From NCBI RefSeq assembly GCF_045635475.1, contig NZ_JBJGXI010000027.1, positions 1-64,000 on the forward strand: 64,000 nt of DNA. The letters are read 5' to 3'. The position numbers were made by a program, and so were the translations under genes. The notes under the pieces are model-generated. The model was not told the origin of the DNA. It did no database searches and saw only the letters and a list, made by a program, of their open reading frames with translations. The DNA is from JBJGXI01 sp045635475 (GTDB lineage: Bacteria > Bacillota > Bacilli > Bacillales > Amphibacillaceae). This document shows, one piece after another, positions 1-8,759 of the stretch (the first letter of the stretch is position 1; each line of letters starts with the position of its first letter).

Positions 1-275
1 AAAAAGGCTCTCTTATAAATTTCATTGCTTTTTAAAACGACATAATTGAAATAAAATGCTTCGTAACGTAGTGCTCGTGATTTCCGCTCCAGGCAGTCGC
101 TTTTCGCTAGTATAAAGTGATTTTCTTTAAACAGGCTCGGCTTCAGCTAACTAATAGACTTGAAATATAAAGAGCAGAGCGTCCGTCATCGACTTACAAA
201 TTGAAACCTATTGCTTCTGCACTGTATATTCTTTGTAGCTTTCCTTCGTGCGATTACTCTCTCACCTAAATATAA
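1..275. repeat. degenerate composite intergenic repeat
   Basis: No gene is seen here. Bases about 6-75 resemble 24034-24108 (shared GGCTCT...TTGCTTTTTAA...ACATA-TTGAA...CGTAGTGCTCG). Bases about 170-262 resemble 44222-44330 (shared GCAGAGC, CTGTATATTC and AGCTTTCCTT-GTGCGATTACTC). This is therefore dispersed, non-coding repeat material downstream of hpf, the place where secA would be expected in Bacillus if it lies beyond the window edge. Confidence 0.5.
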
Positions 276-314
276 AAAAGGGTAATTCCAATATAACAAT
301 TGGAATTACCCTTT
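276..314 (-). terminator. hpf rho-independent terminator
   Basis: A near-perfect 16-bp stem (AAAGGGTAATTCCAAT and its complement) with an 8-base loop begins about 20 bases beyond the hpf stop. A T-rich run follows the stem on the minus strand. Confidence 0.8.
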
Positions 315-336
315 ATATGTGCACTACTATGTTAAC

Positions 337-897
337 TTAGCTAGGCTCGATTAAACCATATCGACCATCACGTCTTCTATATACCACACTTGTGCTACCA
401 GTAATGGAATTGGTAAATACATAAAAAGCGTGGCCTAGCATGTCCATTTGTAACACGGCTTCCTCTGAATCCATTGGTTTTAAATCAAATCGCTTCGTAC
501 GAACAATATCCAACTCATCTTCATCAAGTTCTGCCTGTTTCTCCGCCTGAACTTCTCTCTCCATTTCAGCAAAAATGTGTTTAGGAGAACCGTTTTGCTT
601 GAATTTTCGGTTAACTTTTGTTTTATATTTTCGAATTTGACGCTCTAACTTATCAACAACAAGGTCAATGGCAGCATACAAATCATTATGTTGTTCCTCT
701 GCACGTAATAATAAATTTGTCATTGGAATCGTAACTTCAATTTGCTGTTCATCATTGTAGACACTTATATTAACATGTACCTCCGATGTAGGTGGAGAAT
801 CAAAATAGCGCTCTAACTTTCCGATTTTCTTTTCGACATATTCTTTTATTGCATTTGTCACCTCAACATTTTCACCTCGGATGTTATACTTCATCAT
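337..897 (-). CDS. hpf: ribosome hibernation promoting factor (long form)
   Basis: Long-form HPF (YvyD in Bacillus subtilis) binds 30S subunits in stationary phase and stress, and dimerises them into inactive 100S ribosomes. The 186-residue protein has the N-terminal S30AE/RaiA domain (about residues 1-100, starting MMKYNIRGENVEV), a charged linker, and the C-terminal dimerisation domain (about 128-186, with KRFDLKPMDSEEAVLQMDM and FYVFTN). The first of two consecutive ATGs lies 8 bases after GGAGG. A SigB-type promoter sits just upstream, as known for B. subtilis yvyD. It has its own terminator and is the last gene before the window edge. Confidence 0.95.
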   Translation of the reverse strand: MMKYNIRGENVEVTNAIKEYVEKKIGKLERYFDSPPTSEVHVNISVYNDEQQIEVTIPMTNLLLRAEEQHNDLYAAIDLVVDKLERQIRKYKTKVNRKFKQNGSPKHIFAEMEREVQAEKQAELDEDELDIVRTKRFDLKPMDSEEAVLQMDMLGHAFYVFTNSITGSTSVVYRRRDGRYGLIEPS

Positions 898-938
898 AAA
901 AGTGTCCTCCTTTCATCCTTATACAGTATATTTCTAGA

Positions 939-964
939 GTACCCTGTCCTAATCCTGCTTAAAC
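939..964 (-). promoter_or_regulatory. SigB-type general-stress promoter of hpf
   Basis: On the minus strand the sequence reads GTTTAA, 14 bases, GGGTAC, followed by the hpf leader of about 40 bases. This matches the SigB consensus GTTTAA-N12-14-GGGTAT in all but one position. B. subtilis yvyD is an established SigB target, so motif and context agree. Confidence 0.75.
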
Positions 965-1054
965 AAAACAATTTGTTTGTCGAAATTTTTACAGGACTGG
1001 TAAGGAGTATATAAGTAAGTATACCGAAAAAAACAATATTATGAAAGCGTTTTA

Positions 1055-1381
1055 TTAACGATATATGAACATTTCTTGTCGTTTTTCTGGACGAGGTGAA
1101 TGTGTTTGATAAGCGTATACGTCTCCCTTTTCAGCCGATTCATCAGTTAAAAGCTCGTTCAGGGTATTTTGTATTTCTTCATTGAATTTAATTAATTCGT
1201 TGATCATCTTTTTTTCTTCCTTAGAAAAAGGGGGTGCTACTTGTGACATTAAATGTGCACGCTTTTCAATTAGTATATTGATCCTTGCTAATTTATCTGC
1301 TTTTTTTTCATTATTTCTAACTCGCTTCAATTGGTCATGTAGTTTTAACGTTGTTTTATAAAAGTTTTCTAACCTGTTCAT
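1055..1381 (-). CDS. fliT: FliT-like flagellar export chaperone, orphan
   Basis: A small, highly charged helical protein of 108 residues. The pattern FYKTTLKLHDQLK, then RAHLMSQVAPPFSKEEKK and a late helix resembles Bacillus FliT, the chaperone of the filament cap protein FliD. In B. subtilis fliT lies directly upstream of yvyD/hpf, exactly as here, which supports the call. However fliS, fliD, hag and the rest of the cluster are absent: the next gene upstream is comFC. The start has an AAGGAGTAATTTCTG leader. Either flagellar genes lie elsewhere or this is a survivor of a lost cluster. Identification is by remembered similarity plus position. Confidence 0.6.
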   Translation of the reverse strand: MNRLENFYKTTLKLHDQLKRVRNNEKKADKLARINILIEKRAHLMSQVAPPFSKEEKKMINELIKFNEEIQNTLNELLTDESAEKGDVYAYQTHSPRPEKRQEMFIYR

Positions 1382-1502
1382 CAGAAATTACTCCTTATCA
1401 ATATGTTATGTTGTTTGGATTAAATTTATAAAGTTAAATGTGTTTTGCTTTTTAAAATTGATAGTAATAAATTCCCGAATCTTAGCATAGTTAAACCAAT
1501 TT

Positions 1503-2186
1503 TTATCCACGGATCAAAGTAAAAGCGTAGACGGATGGTGAACCATGTAATTTCAACTGACGGGCAGCATGTCGCAGTGTTATGCCGGTGGTATATATAT
1601 CATCGATTAGTATAACAGGTTGGTTTATTGAGGTTATTACTTCAAAAGGATTTTGAGAGGACAAGCGTTGTTTTCTTGTTTTTTTTGATTGCTTTTCCCC
1701 GTGCAGACGGGTTAGTGCATTCATGTAAGGAAGATCTAATAATTGTACCAATGCTTCTGCTTGATTAAAACCTCGTTCAAGCATTCGCTCTGGACTAAGC
1801 GGTATTGGCACCAGTACAGCTGTTTTTTTCAAAAAATCAAAATTTGTTTGAAAACGATTTTTAAATGAATCACGAAATATCTCACATAAAATATAGTCGC
1901 CACGGTACTTCCAATTAGCAATTATCTCTTGAATCATCGAATTGTATCGATACACAGATTGGTTGCATTCTAACTCTCCTTGTGAACCAGACATTTTTTC
2001 CCATTGCTCACAGTCAGGACAGATACTAACAATACAATTCCTACTACATTTTTTGCATCTTTTTCCTGATAGAAGTTCTAATTTACTGTCACAACCATCA
2101 CAAAGTGGTTTGGATTTCTCTGGAACAAACAACTGCTTCCAATCTAATATCGGGAAGATTTCTTGGTCACAAATTAAACAATGCAT
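1503..2186 (-). CDS. comFC: ComF family phosphoribosyltransferase-like competence protein
   Basis: ComFC (227 residues) is a cytoplasmic protein needed for transformation, thought to act with the ComFA helicase. It has an N-terminal zinc-ribbon-like part (CLICDQE, CDGCDSKL, CKKCSR, CPDC) and a phosphoribosyltransferase fold with the PRPP-loop motif VILIDDIYTTGITL near residue 195. Its ATG overlaps the comFA stop (TAATG) with GGAGG ahead, so the two are translationally coupled. comFB, found between them in B. subtilis, is missing. Confidence 0.92.
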   Translation of the reverse strand: MHCLICDQEIFPILDWKQLFVPEKSKPLCDGCDSKLELLSGKRCKKCSRNCIVSICPDCEQWEKMSGSQGELECNQSVYRYNSMIQEIIANWKYRGDYILCEIFRDSFKNRFQTNFDFLKKTAVLVPIPLSPERMLERGFNQAEALVQLLDLPYMNALTRLHGEKQSKKTRKQRLSSQNPFEVITSINQPVILIDDIYTTGITLRHAARQLKLHGSPSVYAFTLIRG

Positions 2187-3661
2187 TACAATTTCCTCCT
2201 TCTGCGATTCATCTGCTCTATACTTTTCACAGCTCTCACCATAGCGTCTGTCTTAGCATCATGAAAAAACACTACCTCACCAGTAGGATCGATATGACTC
2301 CTTCCTGCTCTTCCTGCAATTTGAATTAATGCTGCATCATCAAATACGGAATGGCCGGCGTCTAGCACTGCAACATCGACGGATGGAAACGTAACTCCTC
2401 GCTCAAGGATCGTAGTAGTAATGAGCATGTTTATATTACCGTTACGAAAGTTATTTATTTTTTGTTCTCTTTCCGCGTCAGCCGAGTGAGCATAGTCAAT
2501 CGTATAGGTGTGGTTATTTGTTTGAAGAATCTCCATGTTTCTCAATGATTGCATTAATTTTTCTGAAAGGCTAATCGTTGGGACAAAAATAATAACATGT
2601 CTGTTTGGATACTCTCGTTTATCAAGCCATTGAAAAAATGCTTTGGGTGGATGGTGTGTTGCTAGGGCTTTACGTAATGTAAGACATAATCGAAAACTTG
2701 GTACTGGGAGCGGATAACCATGGAATCGCTGAGGAACAAAAACTACATCTAGTGTTTTGGCTTGGACTTTTTTCTGATGTTCTGCGCGAGGAGTGGCGGT
2801 TAAATAAATCTTTGCCGCTGCTTCTTTTGCACTTCTATGTGCAGCAAAATGCAGAGACTGATCCATATGAAATGGAAAGGCATCGATTTCATCAATTACA
2901 ATAACATCAAATGCTCTGTTAAATCGGATGAGCTGATGCGTGGTGGCAACAATAAACTGAGCTCTGGATTCTTTATCTGGACTTCCTCCATACAAACCCT
3001 CAATTGTGACATTAGGGAATGCTCGGCGCAGCCTTGGCAGCAATTCACGAACAACATCTGTCCTAGGAGTTGCAATACATATTCGTTTTCCTTGTTGTAA
3101 AGCTTGAGATAGACCTTCAAATAACATTTCTGTTTTGCCTGCACCTGCCACAGCCCAAACAAGTAGGTCCTTATTCCCTTTGGATATATAGCTAGCTATT
3201 TGTTCCGAAGCGTGGTGCTGATAACGACTAAGTTCCCCTTTCCATTTACATGGGTCAACATGTTTTTCCCAAGCAGGTTCAGGTCCATTCCAACTATATA
3301 ATGGTTTACAGGCCAATACTCTTCCCATCAAGATGCAACTTCTACAGTAGACATGATTTTGGTTACAATTTGCACATGGTAGGCTGCCAAACCATCGGCG
3401 TTTTGTATTACCACACCTTCTACATTGATGACCTGATATTCTTTTAGAAATAGCTTCAACTGGAATAAAAGCGTAATTCGATAGTAATTGCTGAAAAGTT
3501 GGTTCATCCAGGTTAATTTCTTGTCTTAATAATAGTTTACCGCTATATGAAATGGCGTGTGACCGATCGTTTTTTTGCGGGTTGTAGTTATGAGGTTGAA
3601 CGGGTGCAGGAGTATAATTGAAGAATTTTGATTTAAGAAAGGCTATAAGCAGTTGGTACAC
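2186..3661 (-). CDS. comFA: ComFA late competence DNA helicase/translocase
   Basis: ComFA is the DEAD-box-like ATPase that drives single-stranded DNA uptake across the membrane. The 491-residue protein has a four-cysteine zinc finger (CRRCGN...CANC...CRSC, about residues 80-110), Walker A AGAGKTEM (about 172), a DEID Walker B box, LTATPR motif III and a helicase C-terminal half ending in QIAGRAGR motif VI. The GTG start follows AAGGAGGAGCTGTTTTT. It forms an operon with comFC. Confidence 0.94.
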   Translation of the reverse strand: MYQLLIAFLKSKFFNYTPAPVQPHNYNPQKNDRSHAISYSGKLLLRQEINLDEPTFQQLLSNYAFIPVEAISKRISGHQCRRCGNTKRRWFGSLPCANCNQNHVYCRSCILMGRVLACKPLYSWNGPEPAWEKHVDPCKWKGELSRYQHHASEQIASYISKGNKDLLVWAVAGAGKTEMLFEGLSQALQQGKRICIATPRTDVVRELLPRLRRAFPNVTIEGLYGGSPDKESRAQFIVATTHQLIRFNRAFDVIVIDEIDAFPFHMDQSLHFAAHRSAKEAAAKIYLTATPRAEHQKKVQAKTLDVVFVPQRFHGYPLPVPSFRLCLTLRKALATHHPPKAFFQWLDKREYPNRHVIIFVPTISLSEKLMQSLRNMEILQTNNHTYTIDYAHSADAEREQKINNFRNGNINMLITTTILERGVTFPSVDVAVLDAGHSVFDDAALIQIAGRAGRSHIDPTGEVVFFHDAKTDAMVRAVKSIEQMNRRRRKL

Positions 3662-3692
3662 ACAAAAACAGCTCCTCCTTGTTTATTTGAGA

Positions 3693-3714
3693 TGCCAGGC
3701 ATATCTGCCTGGCA
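3693..3714 (-). terminator. hairpin between degV and comFA
   Basis: A perfect 9-bp stem TGCCAGGCA...TGCCTGGCA with a 4-base loop lies between the degV stop and the comFA ribosome site. No strong T run follows, so it may be a weak terminator or a leader hairpin of comFA. Confidence 0.45.
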
Positions 3715-3754
3715 CATTATTTTATAAAAAATAATATAATTGCATACTTACCCA

Positions 3755-4600
3755 TTACTTTATAAACCAGCAGATTCCGAGTGCACCTTCACCAAGGTGT
3801 GTACCAATCACCGGACCAAAATAGCTAATTGTAACCTCGACATTATCATATCTCTGCTCTAGTTCTTGCTTCATTTGTACAGCTTCTTGTTCACGCTTCG
3901 CATGGATCACACATGCTTTGATCGTTTTACCAGATTGTGCGTCCGAGCCGATCAAATCAAACATACGGTTCACAGCTTTTTTTCGTGTCCGTATTTTTTC
4001 AAAAGGAACAATTTTTGTGTCTACAAAATGAAGCAATGGTTTAACTTGCAACATGCTTCCAATGAGTGCTTGCGCTCCATTTAGTCTACCACCACGATGT
4101 AAATGCGATAAATCATCCGCCATGAAGTAAGCACGCATCGTCTGCTTCATTTCCTTAAGTCTAGCGATAATTTTTTCAGGCGTCATCTCAGGTAACGATG
4201 CCATTTCTGCTGCTTCTAATACGTAAAACCCCTGTGCAAGGCAGCTAACCTCGGAATCAAAGGCATACACGTCGATTCCATCAACCATATTTCCAGCCGA
4301 TTGCATCGTATGATATGTTCCACTAATACCACTGGATAAATGAACCGCCACAACTGCATCATATGTTTGTGATAACTCTTCTAGCTTTGCAATCACTTCA
4401 CCAAGTGCCGGTTGAGATGTCTTTGGTAATTCTTCTGCATTATGCACCATAGTGAAAAAATCATCGGCTGTTATATCAATTTCTTCTCGGTAAGATTCAT
4501 GCCCAAACACAACACTTAACGGAATCATGTGAATTGCCAGGTTGTCTCTAATCTGGGCAGGGATGTAGGCGGTACTGTCGGTAACTACTACTATTTTCAT
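3755..4600 (-). CDS. degV: DegV family fatty-acid-binding protein
   Basis: DegV (YviA) proteins bind a fatty acid; in Firmicutes relatives (FakB) this presents the acyl chain to the FakA kinase. The sequence starts MKIVVVTDSTAYIP, with the usual KTSQPALGE stretch (about residue 70), VHLSSGISGTYHT (about 100) and C-terminal GPVIGTHLGEGALG. I chose the second ATG (4600), 8-9 bases after AAGGG; an ATG two codons earlier is also possible. It sits next to degU, as in B. subtilis. Which lipid it binds cannot be read from sequence. Confidence 0.88.
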   Translation of the reverse strand: MKIVVVTDSTAYIPAQIRDNLAIHMIPLSVVFGHESYREEIDITADDFFTMVHNAEELPKTSQPALGEVIAKLEELSQTYDAVVAVHLSSGISGTYHTMQSAGNMVDGIDVYAFDSEVSCLAQGFYVLEAAEMASLPEMTPEKIIARLKEMKQTMRAYFMADDLSHLHRGGRLNGAQALIGSMLQVKPLLHFVDTKIVPFEKIRTRKKAVNRMFDLIGSDAQSGKTIKACVIHAKREQEAVQMKQELEQRYDNVEVTISYFGPVIGTHLGEGALGICWFIK

Positions 4601-4750
4601 TCGCATCTACCCTTCTTGTCCATTTTTTCTTATCTAGAGAATCAATTTATGCCATCATCAAATTCAATTCCTCTTGTCATTATTTTACATGATAACAAGC
4701 AAATTGCACAGACAATATAAAGATAATTGGATTAACAATCATAGTATGAA

Positions 4751-5425
4751 CTATTTCATTTTAACCCATCCATTTCGAATAGCAGTTACAACTGCTTGTG
4801 TCCGATCATTAACATTCATTTTCTGTAATATATTACTTACGTGATTTTTCACTGTCTTCTCACTTATAAATAGTGCTTCAGAGATACCACGATTGCTTTT
4901 TCCATCTGTAAGAAGTTGAAGCACTTCACATTCACGTCTTGTTAATAAATGAAGGGGTTTTTTATAGTCAGAGTCTATTGTGGACGTATTGGTTAGTTCG
5001 TGTGATATTTTACGAAATTCCCTAACTAGACTGTCTGCTACTTTAGGATGCAAAAAGCATCCGCCATCTGAAACAACTTTAATGGCATCAATTAGTGATT
5101 TAGAATCCATTTCTTTTAGTAGGTACCCTTGAGCACCTGCATTTAAAGAATCTGCTACAAATTGTTGATCATCATGTACCGATAACATGATAACATTAAT
5201 GTCCGGGTAATGCTTCGTTAATTCTATAGTAGCTTCGATGCCGTTAACTTGTGGCATATTTATATCCATTAAAACCACATCAGGCCTATATTGACCTATT
5301 AAAGGTAATGCCCCTGATCCATCATCACCTTCGGCAACCACATGAAATGATGGTTCATTTTCTAATAAGTTCTTAACCCCTTCACGGAACAGTTTATGGT
5401 CATCTATTAAAACAATATTTATCAT
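4751..5425 (-). CDS. degU: DegU two-component response regulator
   Basis: DegU controls exoenzyme, competence and multicellular-behaviour genes. The 224-residue protein has a receiver domain (IDDHKLFREG, phospho-acceptor Asp in VVLMDINMPQVNG, ending YLLKEMD) and a LuxR/NarL-type helix-turn-helix (LTRRECEVLQLLTDGKSNRGISEALFIS). The final 40 residues are nearly those of B. subtilis DegU. An upstream ATG at 5470 would add 15 unusual residues, so MINIVLIDDH is preferred by family length. The cognate kinase gene degS, immediately upstream in B. subtilis, is absent; only about 230 non-coding bases separate degU from yvyE. Confidence 0.93.
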   Translation of the reverse strand: MINIVLIDDHKLFREGVKNLLENEPSFHVVAEGDDGSGALPLIGQYRPDVVLMDINMPQVNGIEATIELTKHYPDINVIMLSVHDDQQFVADSLNAGAQGYLLKEMDSKSLIDAIKVVSDGGCFLHPKVADSLVREFRKISHELTNTSTIDSDYKKPLHLLTRRECEVLQLLTDGKSNRGISEALFISEKTVKNHVSNILQKMNVNDRTQAVVTAIRNGWVKMK

Positions 5426-5701
5426 ACAATCTGTATCCCCTATTCTACAAATATTAATTCTGATAGTCATTTATTGAATTATGACATTTTTCGGCAAATT
5501 TCGCTATCTATTTATATCTGAATGTATGACTCTAGCATATTCCATTATACAACTAAACCTTTCTTCTTTCACTTAAGGAAGTATACTTAAAAAAATAAAT
5601 AGAGTTTCAGTTTTAAATTTTTTAGAAAGTTACCGAATTGCTTCAATTTGCTACTTTATACCGTACAAATTATAATAATGTTTTAGGAGGTCTAAAGGTA
5701 C

Positions 5702-6334
5702 ATGTTGAAAAGTTATTATACTGTTAATAGGGAAGGCTCTGATGAAGTAACAATTCAAAAGTCTCGCTTTATTGGTTATGTCAAACGAGTAGAAACCGAA
5801 GAAGAGGCACAAGTATTTATTAACAGAATTAAGAAAAAGCATCATGATGCTAATCATAATTGCTCCGCTTATATTATTGGGGAAAACGATGAATATCAAA
5901 AAGCCAATGACGATGGTGAGCCTAGCGGAACTGCCGGAGTACCTATTTTAGAAGTGTTAAAAAAGAAACATTTAAAAGATACCGCCATTGTCATAACACG
6001 GTATTTTGGAGGCGTAAAACTTGGTGCCGGCGGACTTATAAGAGCTTATTCCTCAACTACCTCACAGGCAATTGCAACAACCGGAATCGTAAAACGCCAT
6101 TTAGTAACGGGGTTCTCAATTATTGCAGACTACACGTTACTAGGTAAATTAGAAAACGCCATCCGTAACACTAGTTATATTTTAGATCAAATCGACTATT
6201 TAGATAAAGTAGATTTAAGAGTATATGTTGGTAGTGAAGAAATTGATGAATTTTATAGTTGGATTATTGACTTAACAAATGATCAAGTTTCGATTACCGG
6301 CAAAGACACAAGATATGTTGAAACACCTTTATAA
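5702..6334 (+). CDS. yvyE: YigZ/YvyE family (IMPACT) protein
   Basis: A 210-residue member of the conserved YigZ/IMPACT family of uncertain function (translation- or proteolysis-related in other organisms). Family landmarks are SRFIGYVKRVETEEEAQ, HHDANHNCSAYIIG, NDDGEPSGTAGVPILEVL and TRYFGGVKLGAGGLIRAYS, followed by a small C-terminal ferredoxin-like domain. It is divergent from degU, where B. subtilis has yvyE-degS-degU, so this is conserved synteny minus degS. The ATG follows TTTTAGGAGG. Confidence 0.93.
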   Translation: MLKSYYTVNREGSDEVTIQKSRFIGYVKRVETEEEAQVFINRIKKKHHDANHNCSAYIIGENDEYQKANDDGEPSGTAGVPILEVLKKKHLKDTAIVITRYFGGVKLGAGGLIRAYSSTTSQAIATTGIVKRHLVTGFSIIADYTLLGKLENAIRNTSYILDQIDYLDKVDLRVYVGSEEIDEFYSWIIDLTNDQVSITGKDTRYVETPL

Positions 6335-6344
6335 TTACATACTT

Positions 6345-6377
6345 ATAACGGACCATTTCTATGAAATGGTCCGTTAT
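6345..6377 (+). terminator. yvyE terminator
   Basis: The stem ATAACGGACCATTTC pairs with its downstream complement around a 3-base loop, followed by TATTT. It sits about 10 bases after the yvyE stop and may also serve the small convergent gene at 6381. Confidence 0.75.
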
Positions 6378-6380
6378 TAT

Positions 6381-6530
6381 TTATGTTGTAGATCTATATT
6401 TCGGTAAATCGTGATAATTTAATTCCGCAATTAATCTTTGGATTAGTTCATCGGAATTGTTAATCTGTAATCTTTCTGTTTGCTCAATTACTTTTTTTAA
6501 TACTTTTTTATACACATCACGTTCTTCCAA
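6381..6530 (-). CDS. small hypothetical protein (49 aa)
   Basis: A 49-codon reading frame from a TTG start preceded by GAGGTGAGATT. The product is charged and mostly helical (LEERDVYKKVLKKVIEQ at the start, then DELIQRLIAELNYHDLPKY). Base usage looks protein-like and the frame ends next to the shared terminator. I do not recognise a family. It could be a small regulatory or Spo0E-sized protein, but the Spo0E SQELD motif is absent. Confidence 0.45.
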   Translation of the reverse strand: MEERDVYKKVLKKVIEQTERLQINNSDELIQRLIAELNYHDLPKYRSTT

Positions 6531-6638
6531 AAATCTCACCTCAAGACAAACTATAATTAATTGTTATCGTCCCTGTATATTTATACATATGATGTTTACG
6601 CATTACTTGTGATAATATCTTGTGGATTAAAGTTTACT

Positions 6639-6756
6639 AGTCAAATCAACGACATAATTACCTTGGATAACTATTTGCATCAGCATATAGTTTGGAGACG
6701 AGTTAATCCAACTAAATGTGGATGTGAATAGCTAAAATTCAGTATTATTAAAAGAC
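6639..6756. repeat. miniature repeat, AGTCAA family (118 bp)
   Basis: The interior (CATATAGTTTGG, then CCAACT, then ATTCAGTATTATTA) matches the better-preserved element at 35433-35546. The ends AGTCAAATCAACGACATAAT and ATTATTAAAAGACT are degenerate forms of its inverted repeats. Nothing else is seen in 6531-6985 apart from the sortase leader. Confidence 0.6.
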
Positions 6757-6985
6757 TGAAGTTACTAATTTTTACATTATAGCATATTTAATTGGATTAA
6801 AAAGTAGATATATAGTGACGTACATTTATGTAAGCACTTTTATTTTTTTGTAAACGCATGATGTTTTTACGATACATAGTATTGGCAAGACTCGTTTTAG
6901 AAAGTATAATTAGTAATATACATGTACAAAACCAACAACGATAAATGACAGAAGTAAAAATTCTTTTACCTACGGAGTGATATGG

Positions 6986-7576
6986 ATGAAAAAACTTGCC
7001 ATTATTTTTATCTTGGCTGGAATTGGATTATTAGGTGTTGGTGGATATCAATTTGTAAAAACATATGCTGCTGAAAAAAACAGTTTGTTAGAAGCAAAGC
7101 AGCTATTAGAAAAAAGTGATTATAGTGCAGGTGATAAGGAAGTCCTTGACGTACCTGAGTTCCGACCTGGTTTTGGTGAGACCGTTGGTATCCTGGAGAT
7201 CCCCAAAATAGATGCTGAACTACCAATTGTGGAAGGCACTGACCCAGATGATTTGGATAAAGGCGTGGGTCACTATACAGGTACGGCTTATCCTAGAGAA
7301 AATGATCAAATCGTTTTATCGGGACATCGAAATACTGTTTTTCGAAAATTGGGTGATGTTGAAATAGGCGACACCTTCGTGGTAAGACTTCCTCATGGTG
7401 AGTTTATCTATGAAATGGTTGCTTCAAAAATTGTGGAGGCAGATGACCGCACCGTTATTCAATCAACTGCTCCAGAAGAAATATTAACAATAACGACATG
7501 TTATCCTTTTGGTTATTTAGGAAATGCGCCACAGCGATATATTATTACGGCTAAGCCTGTGGAAGCGGCTAGTTAA
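6986..7576 (+). CDS. class D sortase
   Basis: A membrane-anchored transpeptidase of 196 residues that attaches sorting-signal proteins to peptidoglycan. It has an N-terminal signal anchor (MKKLAIIFILAGIGLLGVGG), then the sortase barrel with the catalytic His in LSGHRNTVF (about residue 114), the Cys in TITTCYPF (172) and a late Arg in NAPQRYIITA. Sequence and length fit class D, as in Bacillus YhcS. I chose the ATG after TACGGAGTGATATGG over an upstream GTG. No LPXTG-like substrate gene is adjacent, so its clients lie elsewhere. Confidence 0.9.
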   Translation: MKKLAIIFILAGIGLLGVGGYQFVKTYAAEKNSLLEAKQLLEKSDYSAGDKEVLDVPEFRPGFGETVGILEIPKIDAELPIVEGTDPDDLDKGVGHYTGTAYPRENDQIVLSGHRNTVFRKLGDVEIGDTFVVRLPHGEFIYEMVASKIVEADDRTVIQSTAPEEILTITTCYPFGYLGNAPQRYIITAKPVEAAS

Positions 7577-7589
7577 ATAGAACTTTAAA

Positions 7590-7625
7590 ACGCATGGGGC
7601 AATTATTATCCCATGCGTCTTTTTA
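7590..7625 (+). terminator. sortase terminator
   Basis: Stem ACGCATGGG/CCCATGCGT, followed by CTTTTTATT, 13 bases after the sortase stop. Confidence 0.8.
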
Positions 7626-7682
7626 TTAATCAATATCTTACTATCGATTAATAGCTATTCACATATCGACATACATCATCGT

Positions 7683-8675
7683 TTAAAGTGACACACTTTC
7701 TCTAGTATCAATCGACTTCAAACAAGCATCAACTACAAGCGCATGATCTAACATCATCTCATTTGTATAACTCGGTTGTTTCCCCTCAAAAATCGCACTA
7801 GCAAAGTTTTCTACTTGGAGTTTATATTGATCCGCTTGTATAAAGAACTCTTCCATGCCATCTTCAGTCTGCACGGTGATACGCCCTTCCTCGTTTTCAT
7901 TCTGATCCGGTCGAAATGCACCATTTACTTCGATACTCCCTTTAGAACCAACAACTTGATAACTATTTCTTGATGTTAGATCAAAGCTACAGTCGAATGA
8001 TGCTTGTACACCATTATTAAACGATAAAGTTCCAGCTACGTTTGTATCCACTTGATTGCGTGGATCAACCTTTGCGCTAGCAAAGATATTAGTTGGTTTC
8101 ATATTTAGTATGTTGCAAATCGAGTGTAAAGAGTAGCAGCCAATATCATATAAAGAGCCACCTCCCAACTCTCTGTTCATACGTATATTGGTATCTCGGT
8201 CTTGCATAAAGTAAGAAAAACTCGCACGCATGAATGATACATCACCAACGGCACCGCTTTCTATTAATTCCTTAACCTTTCCATGTTGCGGATGAAATTG
8301 GTACATAAATGCTTCCATAAATATAACCTGATTATTTCTGCACGCTTGTATCATTTCCACCAGCTCGTCGGGATTTAGAGCTGCTGGCTTTTCACATAAA
8401 ACATGTTTTCCGCTCTCAGCCGCTTTGATTACCCATTCCTTATGTAGACTGTTTGGCAGTGGAATATATACAGCTTGAATTTCTGGGTCATCAAGTAACT
8501 GTTCGTAAGAGCTATACGCTTTTGGAATGTTAAGCGCGGTCGCTACTTCTCTTGCTTTGTCTCCGCGACTTGCAATTGCTTGTACTATCCCATTATTAGA
8601 TCGTTGTATTGCAGGAATAACCTGTGTCTGACCAATACCTGCAGTACTCATAATACCCCAATTCAGTTTTTCCAT
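7683..8675 (-). CDS. Gfo/Idh/MocA family oxidoreductase
   Basis: A soluble NAD(P)-dependent sugar or polyol dehydrogenase of 330 residues. The N-terminal Rossmann domain reads WGIMSTAGIGQTQVIPAIQ, the family motif EKPAAL lies near residue 98, and the C-terminal half is the GFO_IDH_MocA alpha/beta domain (YDIGCYSLHSICNIL). The opening resembles D-xylose 1-dehydrogenase and dihydrodiol dehydrogenase-type members, so a pentose substrate is possible given the xylose genes nearby, but this is not proven. I prefer the ATG after GATAGGTGGCTAACT to an in-frame TTG six codons earlier. Confidence 0.85.
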   Translation of the reverse strand: MEKLNWGIMSTAGIGQTQVIPAIQRSNNGIVQAIASRGDKAREVATALNIPKAYSSYEQLLDDPEIQAVYIPLPNSLHKEWVIKAAESGKHVLCEKPAALNPDELVEMIQACRNNQVIFMEAFMYQFHPQHGKVKELIESGAVGDVSFMRASFSYFMQDRDTNIRMNRELGGGSLYDIGCYSLHSICNILNMKPTNIFASAKVDPRNQVDTNVAGTLSFNNGVQASFDCSFDLTSRNSYQVVGSKGSIEVNGAFRPDQNENEEGRITVQTEDGMEEFFIQADQYKLQVENFASAIFEGKQPSYTNEMMLDHALVVDACLKSIDTRESVSL

Positions 8676-8759
8676 AGTTAGCCACCTATCCAATTAATCT
8701 TGTAAACTTCTTATAGTGTACACGATTACATTTGCCATTGACAGAAGAAGCTACCAGTG

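Noticed and set aside
2896..3162. Shadow frames within comFA, and similar ones within galU, xylA and the GH genes
   Set aside because: They overlap well-supported genes in other frames and show no family features.
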